64,000 nt of DNA from Actinomycetota bacterium (GTDB lineage: Bacteria; Actinomycetota; Acidimicrobiia; Acidimicrobiales; AC-14). Both the position numbers and the translations under genes were made by a program. The notes beneath the pieces are model-generated. The model worked only from the letters and a program-made list of their open reading frames with translations. It did not search any database and was not told the origin of the DNA. This document shows positions 17,089 to 24,691 of this stretch, piece by piece (position 1 is the stretch's first letter; every line of letters starts with the position of its first letter). Location: the NCBI GenBank assembly GCA_040754375.1, contig JBFMCT010000002.1, positions 1 to 64,000 on the forward strand. The letters run 5' to 3'.

Positions 17089-17994
17089 TCAGGTGCCGTT
17101 GCGGCTGGCTCGGGCCAGGATGGGCGTGACGACGCTGCCCAGCACGGCCAGGATCAGGACCACCCCGGCGGCGCGCACGTAGCCCGTCTGGGGGCCGCTC
17201 CAGGCCACGGCCAGGGGGATGATGACCATGGCCGTGAACACCGCGATGAGCCCGATGGTCACCAGGACGACGGTGTCCACGGCGTCGGCCCGGCCGTGGA
17301 AGTGGAGCAGGAGCGAGGCCAGGGCCCAGGCGACGGCCACGATCACCGCGCAGGCCAAGGCCCGCCAGTAACCGTCGCCCCCGGGGTCGCCCCAGATGGC
17401 GACGATGGTCAGCAGCAGGGCCAGGCCCGAGGTGGCCAGGCCCCCGGCCGGCAGCCACAGCCGCTCCCGCCGGTCGTACCAGGCGGCCGAGCACATACCC
17501 AGCAGGCTGGCGCTACCCACGGCCACGGCCGTGCCCAGCACTCTCGCCTGGGTCGAGCTGATCCTCGTGCCGAAGGCCACCAGGGCCACGCCCAGCAGGG
17601 CGGCCGCGCTCAACGATGCGATCACGACGTAAAGGAAGGTTCTCAACGCCCGCCTCGGGGGCCTGGCCTCCTCCCCGACGAACTGGTTCGGGGCCGCGGC
17701 CGCCGCGGCCGAGGGCGAGCCGGCTGCTGGGGCCCAGCCGGCCGGCGTCGTCCAGCCACCCGGGCCACCCCCGGCCGGGCTGCCAGTTGCACCGGCTGGG
17801 CCTCCCGAGGCGGGGACGGCTGTGCCCAAGCCCCCGGCGGCGGCGGGCCGGGCGGGGCCCGCCGCCGGTGTCAGCAGGGCCCGACCGCCCTCCACGACGA
17901 CCCGCACGGCCTGGCCCTCGGCCGTCCCGAGGGCCCGGGCCACCTCCGGTGGCAGGACCAGGCGCCCCCCGGTCACGTTCACGGTCGTCTCCAC
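17089..17994 (-). CDS. AbrB-like domain fused to a multi-pass membrane protein
   Basis: Residues 1-45 resemble the SpoVT/AbrB swapped-hairpin fold (TVNVTGGRLVLPPEVARALG and AVRVVVEGGRALLTP), normally a DNA-binding antitoxin or transition-state domain. A Pro/Ala/Gly linker (about 46-110) leads to five or six transmembrane helices (about 118-295) with no transporter motif I can name. The membrane part could be a DUF-type four- or six-helix protein. Whether the N-domain binds DNA from the membrane is unknown. It is convergent with hemQ and divergent from larE. Confidence 0.6.
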   Translation of the reverse strand: METTVNVTGGRLVLPPEVARALGTAEGQAVRVVVEGGRALLTPAAGPARPAAAGGLGTAVPASGGPAGATGSPAGGGPGGWTTPAGWAPAAGSPSAAAAAAPNQFVGEEARPPRRALRTFLYVVIASLSAAALLGVALVAFGTRISSTQARVLGTAVAVGSASLLGMCSAAWYDRRERLWLPAGGLATSGLALLLTIVAIWGDPGGDGYWRALACAVIVAVAWALASLLLHFHGRADAVDTVVLVTIGLIAVFTAMVIIPLAVAWSGPQTGYVRAAGVVLILAVLGSVVTPILARASRNGT

Positions 17995-18081
17995 GGCATC
18001 CTCCGGGCTCTCGGTCGGCCCCGACCCTATGGACCACTGCGACGGTGTGCTTGTTACCCCCGCCCGCCTAGCCTTAGGTCC

Positions 18082-18912
18082 GTGACAGCCCTCGATCCGG
18101 CAACGGCCCCCCTGGCCCCAGCAGGGGACATCGAGGCCCTGCGTGAGCGTCTGAGGGGGCTAGGAAGGGTCGTGGTGGCCTTCAGCGGGGGGGCCGACTC
18201 GGCTTTCCTGGCCTGGGTGGCCCACGAAACCCTCGGCCCGGCGGCGGCCATGGCCGTGACCGCCGTCTCGGCGTCGCTGGCCGGGGCCGAGCGCCACGAG
18301 TGCGCCGCGCTGGCCGCGGAGTGGGGCCTTCGGTGGTCGGAGGTGGAGACCTTCGAGCTCGACGTGGCCGCCTACGTGGCCAACGATCGCGACCGCTGCG
18401 CCCACTGCAAGACCGAGCTGATGGCCGCCGTCGGGCCGCTGGCAGCCCGCGAGGAGGCCGTGGTCGTGCTCGGGGTCAACCTGGACGACCTCGGCGACCA
18501 CCGACCCGGTCAGGAGGCGGCCGCCGCCCGGGGCGCGGTGTTCCCCCTGGTCGATGCCGGCTTCACCAAGGCGGGCGTCCGGGACTGGTCGAGGCGGCTG
18601 GGCCTGCGCACGTGGGACAAGCCGGCGGCCGCCTGCCTGGCCTCTCGCCTGCCGCACGGCACACCGGTCACCCTGGGCCGGCTGCGGCAGGTGGACGGGG
18701 CCGAGGCCGCCCTGCGGCGGCTGGGGTTCGGCCAGCTCCGCGTCCGCCACTACGGCGACGTGGCCCGGGTCGAGCTGGAGGCGCCCGACCTGCCCGAGGC
18801 GGTGAGGCGGCGGGCCGAGGTAGTCGAGGCCGTCAAGTCGGCCGGTTACCGCTACGTGACGCTCGACCTGGAGGGTTTCCGGTCGGGCAACCTCTCGCCC
18901 CCGCTCCCCTGA
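18082..18912 (+). CDS. larE: LarE-type ATP-dependent sacrificial sulfur transferase
   Basis: A PP-loop ATPase of 276 aa. LarE adenylates a carboxylate on pyridinium dicarboxylate mononucleotide and donates sulfur when making the nickel-pincer cofactor of lactate racemase. The PP-loop is AFSGGADSAFL (SGGADS, 35-40); C106/C109 lie in RCAHCKTEL, and C185 in PAAACLASRL matches the sulfur-donating Cys of Lactobacillus LarE. LarA, LarB and LarC are not adjacent, so the substrate could differ. GTG 18082 is the best start. Confidence 0.85.
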   Translation: MTALDPATAPLAPAGDIEALRERLRGLGRVVVAFSGGADSAFLAWVAHETLGPAAAMAVTAVSASLAGAERHECAALAAEWGLRWSEVETFELDVAAYVANDRDRCAHCKTELMAAVGPLAAREEAVVVLGVNLDDLGDHRPGQEAAAARGAVFPLVDAGFTKAGVRDWSRRLGLRTWDKPAAACLASRLPHGTPVTLGRLRQVDGAEAALRRLGFGQLRVRHYGDVARVELEAPDLPEAVRRRAEVVEAVKSAGYRYVTLDLEGFRSGNLSPPLP

Positions 18913-19187
18913 TGGACAGCCGCCCGGCGACGGGCCATGCTCGGGCCATGGCCGCCACCCGAGTGAGGCTGACCTTCCCAGAGCACCTGATCACCGAGCC
19001 GGTGGTCGGGCGCATGATGCGGCTGTTCGACGTGTTGCCCAACATCCGCCGGGCCAACATCGAGGACACGTTCGGCTGGATGGTGTGCGAGATCGTGGGT
19101 GAGCGGGCCACGGTCGACGCCGCCTTGGCCTGGGCCGCCGAGCAGGGCGTAGGCGTCGAGCTCCTGGGTGACGTCGTCGAGGGTTGA
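18912..19187 (+). CDS. Stand-alone NIL domain protein
   Basis: A small ferredoxin-fold NIL domain (VRLTFPEHLITEPVVGRMM...), the ligand-sensing domain found at the end of MetN methionine ABC transporters. Alone it may bind an amino acid or act in sulfur chemistry. ATG 18912 overlaps the larE stop (TGATG); ATG 18948 is an alternative that begins exactly at the domain. Coupling to larE suggests a shared sulfur-related task. Confidence 0.75.
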   Translation: MDSRPATGHARAMAATRVRLTFPEHLITEPVVGRMMRLFDVLPNIRRANIEDTFGWMVCEIVGERATVDAALAWAAEQGVGVELLGDVVEG

Positions 19188-19208
19188 GCGCACGGGCCGC
19201 CGCCCCGG

Positions 19209-19736
19209 CTACCAGCCCTCCGAGCCGGGCACGCCTTTGAACGGGCCGGCCACGTCGCTCGTCACCCAGCCGCCGTAGAAGCCGCCGGGTTGGGGCCGCA
19301 CGAAGTCCCCGTCGACCAGGCAGACCTCCATGGGCTGGGGGTAGAAAGCGATGTGGTCGGCGATGGCCTCGAACCCGGGCTTGGGGTCGCGGTAGGTCCA
19401 CGCCGCGTCCGGGGCGGCCTGGCCGTCGGGGCCGACCACGTCGAAGTAGCTGGCCCAGCCCTTCCACTCGCAGTAGGTCCGGTGCTCGTTGGGGACCAGC
19501 GCCCCGGGGATCACCGACTCGGGTGGGAAGTAGTAGGTAGGCGGGTGGCTGGTCTCGATGACTCGGACAGGGGCCAGCGTGATGGCGATGGTCCGGCCCG
19601 CGAAGATGACCTCGCACTGGCGGCGTACGGGCTCGGCCCGGGGCGGGCGGGGGTAGTCCCATACCGACTCCTGGCCGGGGCGGGGCGGCACCGGCTGGGG
19701 CCTCACGCGCTCACGCTCCGGCGGCCTCGGTGTCAT
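19209..19736 (-). CDS. DUF427 family protein
   Basis: The 175-aa sequence has the DUF427 signature: ESVWDYPRPP at the N-terminus, ETSHPPTYYFPPESV, TYCEWKGWASYFDV and the FYPQPMEVCLVDG segment. The fold is a small beta barrel. No reaction is established for the family; some members sit with glycosidase or polyamine genes. The start codon overlaps that of the divergent next gene. Confidence 0.85.
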   Translation of the reverse strand: MTPRPPERERVRPQPVPPRPGQESVWDYPRPPRAEPVRRQCEVIFAGRTIAITLAPVRVIETSHPPTYYFPPESVIPGALVPNEHRTYCEWKGWASYFDVVGPDGQAAPDAAWTYRDPKPGFEAIADHIAFYPQPMEVCLVDGDFVRPQPGGFYGGWVTSDVAGPFKGVPGSEGW

Positions 19737-20227
19737 GGGAGCATGGGCGCATCGTGGAAGCGCATGCTAGGGCGTTGGCCAGCGCTGTCGAGGGCGCCCT
19801 CGGCCCCTGGGTGGAGAGGTCAGTGGACCGCCGCCTGACCGAATTGGTGGCCGCCGGGCGTCTACCGGCCGACGACCCCCGCCTGGACGAAGCCCGCCGG
19901 GCGGCCGTCGACGCCGGCCAGCGGGCCAGGGCCGAGCTCGGGGCCCAGGTGCGCCGCCTGCTGGCGGCCGACGTCGACGAGCAGTGGACGACCCCCCTGG
20001 CCCTGCTGCGGGGTGCCGTCCGCTACCCGGCAGGGGTCCTGCAGGTGGCGGGCGTCCCACCGGTGGAGCGGGATTCCGTACAGGCCCGCCTGCACCCTGA
20101 CGACGACTACGACCTGGCGCCCGCTACGTTCTCCGACTTCGGGCCCGAGGTGGCCGAAGCAGGCCTGTTGTGGGGGGCGGCCAAGGCTTACGCTCACATC
20201 CAGCGCCATGGAGGTGGCCGCCGATGA
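19730..20227 (+). CDS. Conserved actinobacterial hypothetical protein
   Basis: A 165-aa mainly helical protein with no named domain. It reads into the next gene through an ATGA overlap at 20224-20227, suggesting the two act together. GTG 19730 would overlap the divergent DUF427 start by 7 bp; GTG 19754 (MEAHARAL) avoids this and may be the true start. Codon use is normal for the window. Confidence 0.6.
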   Translation: MSWEHGRIVEAHARALASAVEGALGPWVERSVDRRLTELVAAGRLPADDPRLDEARRAAVDAGQRARAELGAQVRRLLAADVDEQWTTPLALLRGAVRYPAGVLQVAGVPPVERDSVQARLHPDDDYDLAPATFSDFGPEVAEAGLLWGAAKAYAHIQRHGGGRR

Positions 20228-20538
20228 GGAAAGTAGTTGCTTACATACCGGACCTGATGGACCGCTCGAAGGTGATGTCCGCCGGGGCCATCGTCACCTT
20301 CGTCCGAGACCCGACTGACCTGGCGGCCACCGCGGCTGCCGAGGACGCCGACCTGGTGGTGGTCGACGTCACCCGCCCGGGGGCCGTGGCCGCCATCGAG
20401 GGCGTCACCACCGAGGTGGTCGCCTTCGCCAACCACACCAACCGAGATGCCATGGACGCTGCCCAGGCGGCCGGGGCCGGCCAGGTGATGGCCCGGTCGG
20501 CCTTCTTCGCCCGTATCGGCGAACTGCTGGGCGGGTAG
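20224..20538 (+). CDS. Small receiver-like or flavodoxin-like protein
   Basis: A 104-aa alpha/beta protein with alternating strands (KVVAYIPDL, AIVTFVRD, LVVVDVTRPG, VVAFANHT) in the order of a CheY-like fold. D51 in VVVDV sits roughly where the phosphoacceptor would be, but the acidic pair after strand 1 is missing, so it is at best a degenerate receiver. It overlaps the preceding gene (ATGA) and is 4 bp from the Nudix gene. Confidence 0.55.
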   Translation: MRKVVAYIPDLMDRSKVMSAGAIVTFVRDPTDLAATAAAEDADLVVVDVTRPGAVAAIEGVTTEVVAFANHTNRDAMDAAQAAGAGQVMARSAFFARIGELLGG

Positions 20539-20542
20539 GAGC

Positions 20543-21280
20543 GTGGCGGTGGACAGCCAGGACGGGGGGCCGCCGCCCGTTTCCCCGCGCGAGCTGCTGC
20601 GCTGGAGCGAGGCGCTGGCCGGCATCGCCCGCACCGGGCTGGGGTTTACCGACAACCTCTACGAGCGCGAGCGCTTCGAGGAGGTCCTGAAGGTGGCGGC
20701 CGACATCGGGGTGGCCGCCGGCCGGTGTGGGGCCCCGTCGGTGGCTTCGGGCCGTGACCCCCAGGCAGTAGTGGAGCAGTGGCTGCGGGAGGTGGGCCAC
20801 GGGGTCGCGGGCTACGCCACCCCCAAGGTGGCCGTCGGGGCGGTGGTGGGCAACGACCGGGGCGAGATCCTGCTCGTCCAGCGGGCCGACTCGGGCATCT
20901 GGCTCTACCCCACGGGGTGGGCCGACATCGGCTACTCGGCCTCGGAGGTAGCCGTCAAGGAGGTGCTGGAGGAGACGGGGATCGAGGTCGAGCCCGTTCG
21001 CCTCATCGCCGTGCTCGACGGCCTGCGGCTCGGGTTCGCCCAGGTCCCGCTGTACTCTCTGGTGTTCCACTGCCGGGTAGTCGGCGGCTCGGTCAAGGCG
21101 CACCCCCTGGAGTGTGCCGACGCTGGCTGGTTCGCCGAGGACCGTCTTCCCCAGCCGCTCGCCGGTCGGGGGGAGCGGTGGGCGGACCATGCGTTCCGGG
21201 CCATCCGGGGCGAGGGGTCAGAGACGCTGTTCGATCCTCCCCGGCACCCACCGTGGCGCGACGGGGACGACGGGCCCTAG
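20543..21280 (+). CDS. Nudix hydrolase with N-terminal helical domain
   Basis: A 245-aa protein with an N-terminal helical domain (about 15-80) found in one Nudix subfamily and a Nudix domain (about 95-225). The Nudix box reads GYSASEVAVKEVLEETGIEV: the catalytic EExxE-type acidic residues are kept, with Lys in place of the usual Arg. Members cleave nucleoside diphosphates linked to other groups, for example ADP-ribose; the substrate is unknown. It appears to be the third gene of a short plus-strand operon. Confidence 0.85.
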   Translation: MAVDSQDGGPPPVSPRELLRWSEALAGIARTGLGFTDNLYERERFEEVLKVAADIGVAAGRCGAPSVASGRDPQAVVEQWLREVGHGVAGYATPKVAVGAVVGNDRGEILLVQRADSGIWLYPTGWADIGYSASEVAVKEVLEETGIEVEPVRLIAVLDGLRLGFAQVPLYSLVFHCRVVGGSVKAHPLECADAGWFAEDRLPQPLAGRGERWADHAFRAIRGEGSETLFDPPRHPPWRDGDDGP

Positions 21281-21305
21281 GGTCGCGGGCCGGAAAGGAG
21301 GCCAG

Positions 21306-21722
21306 GTGCTGTTCTCGAAAAAGCGGACGGGAGTCGACCCCATGGCGGTCGTCGCCCGTTTCGTGGAGGCGGCCAACCGTCACGACGTCGACGGCATCTA
21401 CTCGGTCGTCCACCCCGACTTCGACAGCATCCAGCCGTGCTTCCCGTCGCGGAACTTCTCCGGTTCCGACCAGGTCCGCAAGAACTGGCGGGCCATCTTC
21501 GAGTCCGAGCCCGGCTTCCGGCTCACGGTGCTGCGCTCCGCCCGTTCGGGCAACACCGTGTGGGTCGAGCTGCACGGGGCGGGCAACGCCGCCCAGGTCG
21601 CGGGCGTCTTCATCCTGGGCGTGGAAGACGACAAGATCCGCTGGGCTCGCGTCTACAGCGGCCCCGTCGAGCAGGTCGGCGAAGAGGGCGAGGCCTCGGC
21701 CCGCCAGATGCAGGGCGCGTAG
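21306..21722 (+). CDS. NTF2-like (SnoaL-type) protein
   Basis: A 138-aa cone-fold protein: VVARFVEAANRHDVDGIYSV followed by mixed strands. Such proteins are small-molecule binding domains or isomerases; no catalytic dyad is obvious. AAAGGAGG lies 5-12 bp before GTG 21306, an unusually strong ribosome binding site for this window, suggesting good expression. Confidence 0.75.
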   Translation: MLFSKKRTGVDPMAVVARFVEAANRHDVDGIYSVVHPDFDSIQPCFPSRNFSGSDQVRKNWRAIFESEPGFRLTVLRSARSGNTVWVELHGAGNAAQVAGVFILGVEDDKIRWARVYSGPVEQVGEEGEASARQMQGA

Positions 21723-21758
21723 GACCGCACGCGCCGGAGGCGCTCCCGGCCGGACGCG

Positions 21759-22229
21759 TCATCGGCCGAGCTGGTCGAGCAGGGCCGCCACTATGGACAT
21801 CCGGCGGTGGGAGCGCTCCCATTCGTCGGCGATGCCCTGGTGGTCGGCGACCCCGGAGGCGTCGGGGGGGAGCCCGAGGGCAGCCGAGCAGGCGGCTGCC
21901 AGGGTGGCCGGTTCGACCTCCTCGCCGTAGGCCGCGAACGCCTCTAGGCCGTCCCACAGGCGGTCGAGGGGGGCGGGAGGCTCCGAGCCCGCGGAGAGGG
22001 CGTCGGCCACCACCTCGAACAGCTCGTAGGTGCCCACCGCCGCGGGCCGCTGGTAGCCGGCCACCGGGTGCAGGCGCCACTCGACGGCCATGGCCCCGGG
22101 GCCGTCGTCGCGCAGCCACACCTGGGAACCGTTGACGTAGGCGTCGTGCGGCGCCCCGAAGCGCTCGTCGAGGGCGAGGACCAACGCGGGGCCGGCCCGC
22201 CACACGCACGTGGGTACCAACTGGGCCAT
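21759..22229 (-). CDS. Conserved hypothetical protein
   Basis: A 156-aa soluble protein with no recognised domain. The N-terminal half is predicted strand-rich (VPTCVWRAGPALVLAL...), the C-terminal half helical. ATG 22229 is chosen because the frame upstream is Gly/Pro-rich and runs into the divergent gene. It is convergent with the NTF2-like gene and divergent from the metallopeptidase gene. Confidence 0.5.
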   Translation of the reverse strand: MAQLVPTCVWRAGPALVLALDERFGAPHDAYVNGSQVWLRDDGPGAMAVEWRLHPVAGYQRPAAVGTYELFEVVADALSAGSEPPAPLDRLWDGLEAFAAYGEEVEPATLAAACSAALGLPPDASGVADHQGIADEWERSHRRMSIVAALLDQLGR

Positions 22230-22343
22230 GGCCACCGACCCTATGCCCCCGCCAACGGGGTGGCCGGCTCCCAGGTAGGCCCCAGGCACGGCCCCCCACG
22301 GGCGGCGCGACCGGGTGGCTCGGCCCGCCTGCCACCATGGAGC

Positions 22344-23786
22344 GTGCTTTGGCGTCGCCCACCGATGGCCGTGGCCACCCTGGTGGCCATGGCCGTGCTG
22401 GCGGCCGCCTGCAGCCAGGGAGGGGGTGGGGCCGCCCTGGCCCCGGCCCCGGGAGCGTCGCCCGGCCGGGCCTCGGCCACCACCACGACGGTCCCGCCCC
22501 CGACGGTCCCGCCCCCGGCCACCGCCCCCACGTGCCCGGCCACCCCGCGCCGGGCCCTGCCTGATCCTCAGCGGCCCCGCTACCGGCTGGCGGTGGACGT
22601 CGACCTGGCGGCCAACACGGTGACGGGCACCACCGAGGTCAGGTTCGTGCCCGACCTCGACACCGATCGGCTGGTCTTCCGGCTGTGGGCCAACGGTCCC
22701 CGCCCCACCCAGGCGGGGGGAGCGATCGAGACCGGGCCGGTGACGGTCGGGGGCCTGCCCGTGGGCTCGGCCCTCGACGGCGCCACCGTGCTGGTCGTCG
22801 ATCGGGGTGGCCGTTACAGCGCGGGCCGGGCCGTCGACATCGTCGTGCCGTGGACGCTGGGCCTGCCCCGTTCGTCGAGCGACCGGCTGTCGCGCGACGG
22901 CGACGCCGTGCGCCTCGGCTCGTTCTACCCGGTCCTGGCTTGGGAGCCGGGGCTGGGGTGGGCCACCGAACCTCCGACGGGCTCGTTCGCCGAGGCGTCG
23001 GTGGCCATGGTCGCCGACTTCGAGATGACCGTCACCGTGCCCGAGGGGCTGTCAGTGCTGGCCAGCGGGGTGGAGGACGGGCCGGGCCGGTGGAGCGCTC
23101 CCGTCCACCGCGACGTGGCCATCTCCGTCGGGCGGTTCACCACTGCGCAGGCCACGGCCATGGCCCCCCAGCCCGTCGAGGTCACCGTCGGCGTCCACGA
23201 GGGCGTGGCCGACACGACCGCCAACTACATGCCCAAGGTGGTGGCCGCCCTGGAGCTGTTCGGTGAGCTCTACGGCCCGTACCCGTGGCCCACGTTCACC
23301 CTGGCCATCACCCCCAACCTGGGGGGAGGCATCGAGTACCCGAGCCACGTCATGCAGGGCCCGGGCACCAGCGGGTCGACCACCAGTCACGAGGTGGCCC
23401 ACATGTGGTTCTACGGCCTGGTCGGCAACAACCAGGGCCGCGACCCCTGGCTGGACGAGGGACTGGCCAGTTGGGGCGAGGCCCGCTACGAGGGGACGGT
23501 GGCCGACTTCGCGGCCGCCACCATGCCGCCCGCGGCCGCCGGCCGGATGGGCGAGCCCATGAGCTACTGGTCGGCCGCGCCGTCGGCCTACTACCGCGGC
23601 GCCTACGTGCAGGGCGTGCAGGCCCTCAACGCCCTGGGGCCGGCCGAGCTGGTCGACTGCGCGCTACGCACCTACGTGGCCGTGTTCGCCCACCGCATAG
23701 CCCGCCCCGCCGACCTCATCGCCGCTCTGCACTCCTCGTTCCCCGACGCCCCCGAGGTCCTGGAGCGCTTCGGCGCCCGCCCCTGA
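22344..23786 (+). CDS. Lipoprotein M1-family metallopeptidase
   Basis: A 480-aa secreted zinc aminopeptidase-like protein. The signal peptide ends in the lipobox LAAAC; a Thr/Pro-rich linker follows. The zinc site is HEVAHMWFYGLVGNNQ with a third ligand Glu in DEGLASW, the HExxH-18-E pattern of family M1. The usual GAMEN exopeptidase loop is replaced by GGGIEYPS, as in a distinct M1-like branch. GTG 22344 (VLWRRPP) gives the positive N-terminus expected of an exported protein. Substrate unknown. Confidence 0.85.
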   Translation: MLWRRPPMAVATLVAMAVLAAACSQGGGGAALAPAPGASPGRASATTTTVPPPTVPPPATAPTCPATPRRALPDPQRPRYRLAVDVDLAANTVTGTTEVRFVPDLDTDRLVFRLWANGPRPTQAGGAIETGPVTVGGLPVGSALDGATVLVVDRGGRYSAGRAVDIVVPWTLGLPRSSSDRLSRDGDAVRLGSFYPVLAWEPGLGWATEPPTGSFAEASVAMVADFEMTVTVPEGLSVLASGVEDGPGRWSAPVHRDVAISVGRFTTAQATAMAPQPVEVTVGVHEGVADTTANYMPKVVAALELFGELYGPYPWPTFTLAITPNLGGGIEYPSHVMQGPGTSGSTTSHEVAHMWFYGLVGNNQGRDPWLDEGLASWGEARYEGTVADFAAATMPPAAAGRMGEPMSYWSAAPSAYYRGAYVQGVQALNALGPAELVDCALRTYVAVFAHRIARPADLIAALHSSFPDAPEVLERFGARP

Positions 23787-23825
23787 TCGCGAGCGCGCCG
23801 CCTACAGCGCGTTCTGCACACCGGG

Positions 23826-24671
23826 TCAGCCCTGGTCGCGCAGGAACTGCTGGAGCTCGGCCGCCAGCTCCTCGCCCGAGGCCAGCTCCAAGCCCTCGCT
23901 GTCGGTGTTCTCCTCCAGCCGGGCCACGTAGGCCGACACGTCCTCGTCCGACGCCACCACCTCGCTGACCTCCTGCTCGTAGTCGGCCGCCAACTGGGCG
24001 AGGTCGGCGGTGACCACGGGCACGCTGATGAGGCTGGTGGCCCGCTGGACCAGGGCCAGGGCGGCCTTGGGCGAGGGCGTGCCGGCCACGTAGTGGGGGA
24101 CGGCGGCCCACAGCGAGGCCGATGGCACCTCGGCCCGGGCCAGCGCGTCCTGGAGCACCCCCACGATGCCGGTGGGGCCTTCGTAGCGGGAGCGGCGCAG
24201 GCCCAGGCGGGTGGCCAGTTCCTCGGTGGCGGCCGAGCCCGTGACCCGTACCGGCCGGGTGTGGGCCACGTCGGCCAGCAGGGCACCCACGACCACGACC
24301 ATCTCGACGTCCAGCTCGGTGACCACGCCCACCAACTGCTCGCAGAACGTCCGCCACTTGAGCTGGGGCTCGGTGCCCAGCAAGGTCACGACGTCGCGCC
24401 CCTCGGGGCGCAACGAGGCCCAGGCCAGCTGGTTGGACGGCCATACGATCTCGCGGGTGAGGCCGGCGTTGAGCTTGACGTGGGGCCGGGTGGCGCTGAA
24501 GTCGTAGAACTCCTCGGGGTCGACGGACGCGAACGCGTGGGCCCCCCACCGGTCGCGCAGGTAGCGCACGGCGGTGGTGGCCGCGTCGCCGGCGTCGTTC
24601 CAGCCCTCGAAGGCGGCGATCAGCACCGGCCGCCGCAGCGCCGGACGGTCGTCCCATCGCACGTAGTCCAC
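23826..24671 (-). CDS. PAC2 family protein
   Basis: A 281-aa member of the PAC2 superfamily, related to eukaryotic proteasome assembly chaperones. N-terminal motif IAAFEGWNDAGDAAT and the GTEPQLKWRTF segment are typical of the actinobacterial branch, and the C-terminus ends in an acidic helix. Actinobacterial relatives are often encoded by genomes with a proteasome; none is visible here. Function in bacteria is not established. It ends convergent with the metallopeptidase gene. Confidence 0.85.
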   Translation of the reverse strand: MDYVRWDDRPALRRPVLIAAFEGWNDAGDAATTAVRYLRDRWGAHAFASVDPEEFYDFSATRPHVKLNAGLTREIVWPSNQLAWASLRPEGRDVVTLLGTEPQLKWRTFCEQLVGVVTELDVEMVVVVGALLADVAHTRPVRVTGSAATEELATRLGLRRSRYEGPTGIVGVLQDALARAEVPSASLWAAVPHYVAGTPSPKAALALVQRATSLISVPVVTADLAQLAADYEQEVSEVVASDEDVSAYVARLEENTDSEGLELASGEELAAELQQFLRDQG

Positions 24672-24691
24672 CCCAGAACGGTACCGGCCGG

